A stretch of DNA of 64,000 nucleotides from Nocardia fusca NBRC 14340 (GTDB lineage: Bacteria > Actinomycetota > Actinomycetes > Mycobacteriales > Mycobacteriaceae), in the NCBI RefSeq assembly GCF_001618425.1, contig NZ_BDCU01000029.1, positions 124,001 through 188,000 on the forward strand. The letters are read 5' to 3'. Shown here in pieces: positions 61,675 to 64,000 of this stretch (the stretch's first letter is position 1; each line of letters begins with the position of its first letter). The notes beneath the pieces are model-generated. The model was given only the letters and a program-made list of their open reading frames with translations. It searched no databases and had not been told where the DNA came from. The position numbers and the translations under genes are program-made.

Positions 61675-62093
61675 CGCGACCTCCGGTGGGTGACGGTCTC
61701 GATATCGGCGCGCGCCCCGGCCAGGGCGTCCGTGGGCACCGGCGGCGCGCTCGCCGTGATATTCCGCTTCCCGAGCCAGGTGAGTGCGGCCCCACCGGCG
61801 AGGAGTACGGCGCCGACGATCAGGGACGCCGCCCACCCCGGCAGGGCCAGCGCCAGCGCCAGCACCACGGCCGCGATCACTGCCGCGCCGCCGTAGAACA
61901 TCAGCAGGCCGCCCGCGCCCGCGAGCCCGGCGCCTTTGGCCGCGGCGCTCGTCTTTTCCTGCATCTCCAGCCGGGCCAGGCGCATTTCGTCACGCACCAG
62001 CCTGCTCACCTGGATGGTGGCCACATCGACGAGTTCGCCGACCGACCGGTCGTCCCCTGACTGCCGCGTAGGCGGCTGTGCCGTCCGAGTCAT
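61671..62093 (-). CDS. Phage holin-like/DUF1469 membrane protein
   Basis: The 140-residue protein begins with a soluble helix (SVGELVDVATIQVSRLVRDE, then MRLARLEMQEK) and has two hydrophobic helices (GLAGAGGLLMFYGGAAVIAA and WAASLIVGAVLLAGGAALTW). This fits the actinobacterial holin-superfamily III proteins. It is the first gene of the three-gene cassette with DUF3618 and DUF4235. The actual role is unknown; lysis is unlikely. Confidence 0.85.
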   Translation of the reverse strand: MTRTAQPPTRQSGDDRSVGELVDVATIQVSRLVRDEMRLARLEMQEKTSAAAKGAGLAGAGGLLMFYGGAAVIAAVVLALALALPGWAASLIVGAVLLAGGAALTWLGKRNITASAPPVPTDALAGARADIETVTHRRSR

Positions 62094-62190
62094 GTGCTAC
62101 CTCCTGTCCGGCGGGCGGATACCCGCCGGATCCGGAGCCAAACGACACCGCCACCGGGTGAGAATTCGATCCGGCCTGCGGGCGGCGCCT

Positions 62191-62631
62191 CTAGCCGCGG
62201 GCCGCCCGGTTCACGCGGGTCAGGACCGCATGCAGTTCCTCGAGGTCGTCGAGGCCCACACCCAGCCGTTCGACCACCGCCGGCGGGATCTTCTCGGCCT
62301 CGGCACGCAGTGCCCGGCCGGCGGGCGTGAGGTCGACGACGAGGTTGCGTTCGTCACGCGGGTCGCGGGTGCGGGTGAGGTAGTCCAGTGCCTCGAGACG
62401 TTTGAGCAACGGGGACAGCGTCGGCGAATCCAGTTGGAGCAGTTCGCCGATCTCCTTGACCGACAGCGGCGCGTCGCCCCAGAGGGCGAGCATCACCAGG
62501 TACTGCGGATGGGTGAGCTTCATCGGCTCCAGCAGCGGGCGGTAGATCGCCAGCACGGCGCGGTTGGCCAACGCCAGGGCGAAGCACACCTGCCGCTCCA
62601 GCCGCAGCGGGTCCTCGCTTGTGCCGTCCAT
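62191..62631 (-). CDS. MarR family regulator, OhrR-like peroxide sensor
   Basis: The 146-residue protein has the MarR winged helix and the redox-active cysteine at residue 16 in ERQVCFALALANRAV, as in OhrR, where oxidation by organic hydroperoxide releases the repressor. Further OhrR-like features are YRPLLEPMKLTHPQYLVMLA and LLQLDSPTLSPLLKRLE. ATG 62631 has GAGGAGG upstream. No ohr gene is adjacent; the divergent neighbour is a DUF5313-type membrane protein. Confidence 0.87.
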   Translation of the reverse strand: MDGTSEDPLRLERQVCFALALANRAVLAIYRPLLEPMKLTHPQYLVMLALWGDAPLSVKEIGELLQLDSPTLSPLLKRLEALDYLTRTRDPRDERNLVVDLTPAGRALRAEAEKIPPAVVERLGVGLDDLEELHAVLTRVNRAARG

Positions 62632-62793
62632 GGACACCTCCTCGGAGATCGGATCATACGTCCGTGCCCCGCCGGGCCTGTGGGAGCCGGGCGGACAGAT
62701 AAGTCGTGCACTAATTGTTAGCGTACGATACATTATCGGACAACTGGAGCGGGTGGGTCGTCCGATCGACCACCCGGAGTCGAGGAGCTGCCG

Positions 62794-63177
62794 ATGCCCG
62801 CACGAACAACACCGACCCCCGTGCAGCGGATCCGCTATATCTGCGGCAAATCCTTACCGCCCCCGCTGACGGACTGGGTGCTGGCGGACCTCACCGGCCC
62901 CGGAGCCACCCGGCGCTATCTGCTGCGCTTCCTGGTGCCGGTGATCGCGCCGCTGTGCCTGCTCCTCCTGCTGCCCGGGCCGCTGTGGATGCACCTGTCC
63001 ATGATGGGACTGCTCTACATTCCGCTCGCCTACTTCACCGTCGCGCTGCTCTACGTCTACCGTCGCCACCGCCTGGTCCAGCACGGTCTCGACCCCGGCC
63101 TCGCGGACGTGGCGCAACGACGCCGGCGCGCCGGGGACCGCCTGGCCTACGAGCGCCGCTACGGCAGAGCGGCCTAA
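62794..63177 (+). CDS. DUF5313-type membrane protein
   Basis: The 127-residue protein starts with VQRIRYICGKSLPPPLTDWV, then LADLTGPGATRRYLLR, followed by two hydrophobic helices (FLVPVIAPLCLLLLLPG and LLYIPLAYFTVALLYVY) and a basic tail. This is the mycobacterial/nocardial DUF5313 pattern. It is divergent from the OhrR-like gene with 162 bp between the starts, which contain CTAA-TTG-TTAG near 62711. It may be the regulated target. Confidence 0.82.
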   Translation: MPARTTPTPVQRIRYICGKSLPPPLTDWVLADLTGPGATRRYLLRFLVPVIAPLCLLLLLPGPLWMHLSMMGLLYIPLAYFTVALLYVYRRHRLVQHGLDPGLADVAQRRRRAGDRLAYERRYGRAA

Positions 63178-63427
63178 GGAAGGAGACCGCGTGGTAGGCC
63201 CGCCGAGGGCTGCTCATCGGCGGTGAATCGCTCGACCGGTGCTGTGCCGAGGCCCGCGCACCGGGCGGCCGGCTGCGCGAGATCCGACGGATCATGAGCC
63301 ATGACAACTCCCCCGGGATGTGGGACGACGCCCCGATGCCCGGAATCCGACCCGGGCACAGCGTTCGGGAAGGTCGTGCTCGCGCCGCTGCCGTGGTCGC
63401 GGCCATACCGGTCGGACGCCCCGGTTT
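63178..63427. other. Intergenic stretch without supported gene
   Basis: 250 bp between converging genes show no recognisable protein or RNA element. Confidence 0.45.
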
Positions 63428-64000
63428 TCAGCCGGTGCGCTGCGAACTCAGCGGGGCGGCGATATCTTCCAGCGATTGCCGCTCGGCGCGCACGCCGAAG
63501 AGCAGCTCGACGATTCCGCCGAGCATCATCGTGACCGCGCCGATGGTGAAGGCCAGCGCGGTGCGACCAGGGTCGCCGTCACCCGTGAGCTCCGCGAAAA
63601 CCAGTGGTCCCGCGATACCGCCCGCGGCGGTGCCCAGGGCGAAGAAGAACGCGATGGCCATCGCCCTGGTCTCCATCGGGAAGATCTCGCTCACCGTCAG
63701 GTAGGCCGAACTCGCGCCGCAGGACGCCACGAACAGCACCGCCGTCCAGCACGCGGTGAGCGTGACGGCGGTGAGGTCGCCGCGTACCAGCAGTAAGGCG
63801 GTGAGCAGCAACAGCACTCCCGATCCCAGATAGGAACCCGCGATCATGGGTTTGCGGCCGACGGTGTCGAAATAGCGGCCGAGCAGCAGCGGCCCGAAGA
63901 AACTGCCCAGGCACATGACGGCATAGAAGTAGCCGGTGCGATCGCTGGGTACGTCGAATGATTCACCGAGGATTACGGCGAAATTGAAGGTGACCGCGTT
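63428..64000 (-). CDS. MFS transporter, C-terminal part (runs off the window)
   Basis: The frame is open from the right window edge to a TGA-type stop at 63428 and gives 190 residues with about five transmembrane helices. RYFDTVGRKPMI is a motif A-like loop, and SEIFPMETRAMAIAFFFALG matches the sugar-porter/general substrate region of MFS proteins. The substrate cannot be predicted from half a protein; the SEIFP.ETR motif is frequent in sugar and aromatic acid porters. Confidence 0.85.
   Translation of the reverse strand, partial: NAVTFNFAVILGESFDVPSDRTGYFYAVMCLGSFFGPLLLGRYFDTVGRKPMIAGSYLGSGVLLLLTALLLVRGDLTAVTLTACWTAVLFVASCGASSAYLTVSEIFPMETRAMAIAFFFALGTAAGGIAGPLVFAELTGDGDPGRTALAFTIGAVTMMLGGIVELLFGVRAERQSLEDIAAPLSSQRTG

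Noticed and set aside
1..64000. CRISPR arrays and complete tRNA or rRNA genes
   Set aside because: No regularly spaced repeats were seen, and the only tRNA-like sequences are the two 3' fragments.

Overview
The window is high-GC DNA from a mycolic-acid actinomycete, most likely Nocardia or a close relative. The pointers are a SigB-type sigma factor, a PknH/EmbR-like kinase-regulator pair, a PknK-like kinase-LuxR fusion, an F420 luciferase-like oxidoreductase, an AlkB-rubredoxin cluster, small membrane families typical of the Mycobacteriales (DUF3618, DUF4235 and DUF5313 types), and many TetR/GntR/ECF regulators with GTG starts and ATGA/GTGA overlaps. The genus is an inference. No rRNA, complete tRNA or CRISPR array was seen.

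Left part (1-9.5 kb): an alanine dehydrogenase-like enzyme, a SigB-like sigma factor, and a cell-wall signalling module made of a membrane Ser/Thr kinase with an external peptidoglycan-binding domain, an EmbR-like BTAD-FHA regulator overlapping it, and a secreted peptidoglycan-binding protein. A recent broken copy of the last domain lies 0.7 kb downstream. A 14-TM drug exporter follows.

Island-like part (9.65-24.2 kb): two direct repeats of a tRNA-Ala 3' end plus its terminator bracket 14.5 kb. Between them are an IS30-type transposase scrap, a TetR/4-TM pair, a GNAT enzyme, an eight-gene leftward catabolic operon (aryl-acid AMP ligase, FAD monooxygenase, VOC-type enzyme, a 105-aa unknown, maleate isomerase, alpha/beta hydrolase, aromatic-acid MFS permease, and a broken TPP enzyme) with its own TetR, and a TetR/SDR pair. 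The operon looks like a route from an aromatic acid, through an acyl-AMP/CoA, to maleate and fumarate.

Just right of the second repeat (24.2-25.8 kb) is the most interesting locus: a short cytochrome P450 followed, behind a strong ribosome binding site, by a 23-codon ORF whose product ends in TWNPAEYG. It looks like a minimal P450-modified peptide (RiPP) cluster.

Middle part (26-49 kb): a cysteine hydrolase with a divergent TetR, an FAD oxidoreductase with an ECF41/SigJ-type sigma factor, a PknK-like regulator divergent from a lone ctaD, a YciI/ECF42 pair, a SRPBCC protein, a PoxB-like TPP enzyme, a GntR regulator coupled to a cache-domain sensor, an IMPase homologue without its GEE motif, a manganese catalase, and a truncated, degenerate AMP-binding protein.

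Right part (49-64 kb): a PucR regulator; alkB with two rubredoxin genes and a divergent TetR, with alkB carrying an apparent 3' frameshift; an OB-fold/zinc-ribbon protein; an F420 oxidoreductase with divergent LysR; a wrecked oligopeptide ABC transporter in which a deletion joins an ATPase to a permease remnant; a sulfatase lipoprotein; an envelope cassette of three coupled small genes; an OhrR-like MarR with a divergent DUF5313-type protein; and an MFS transporter running off the edge.
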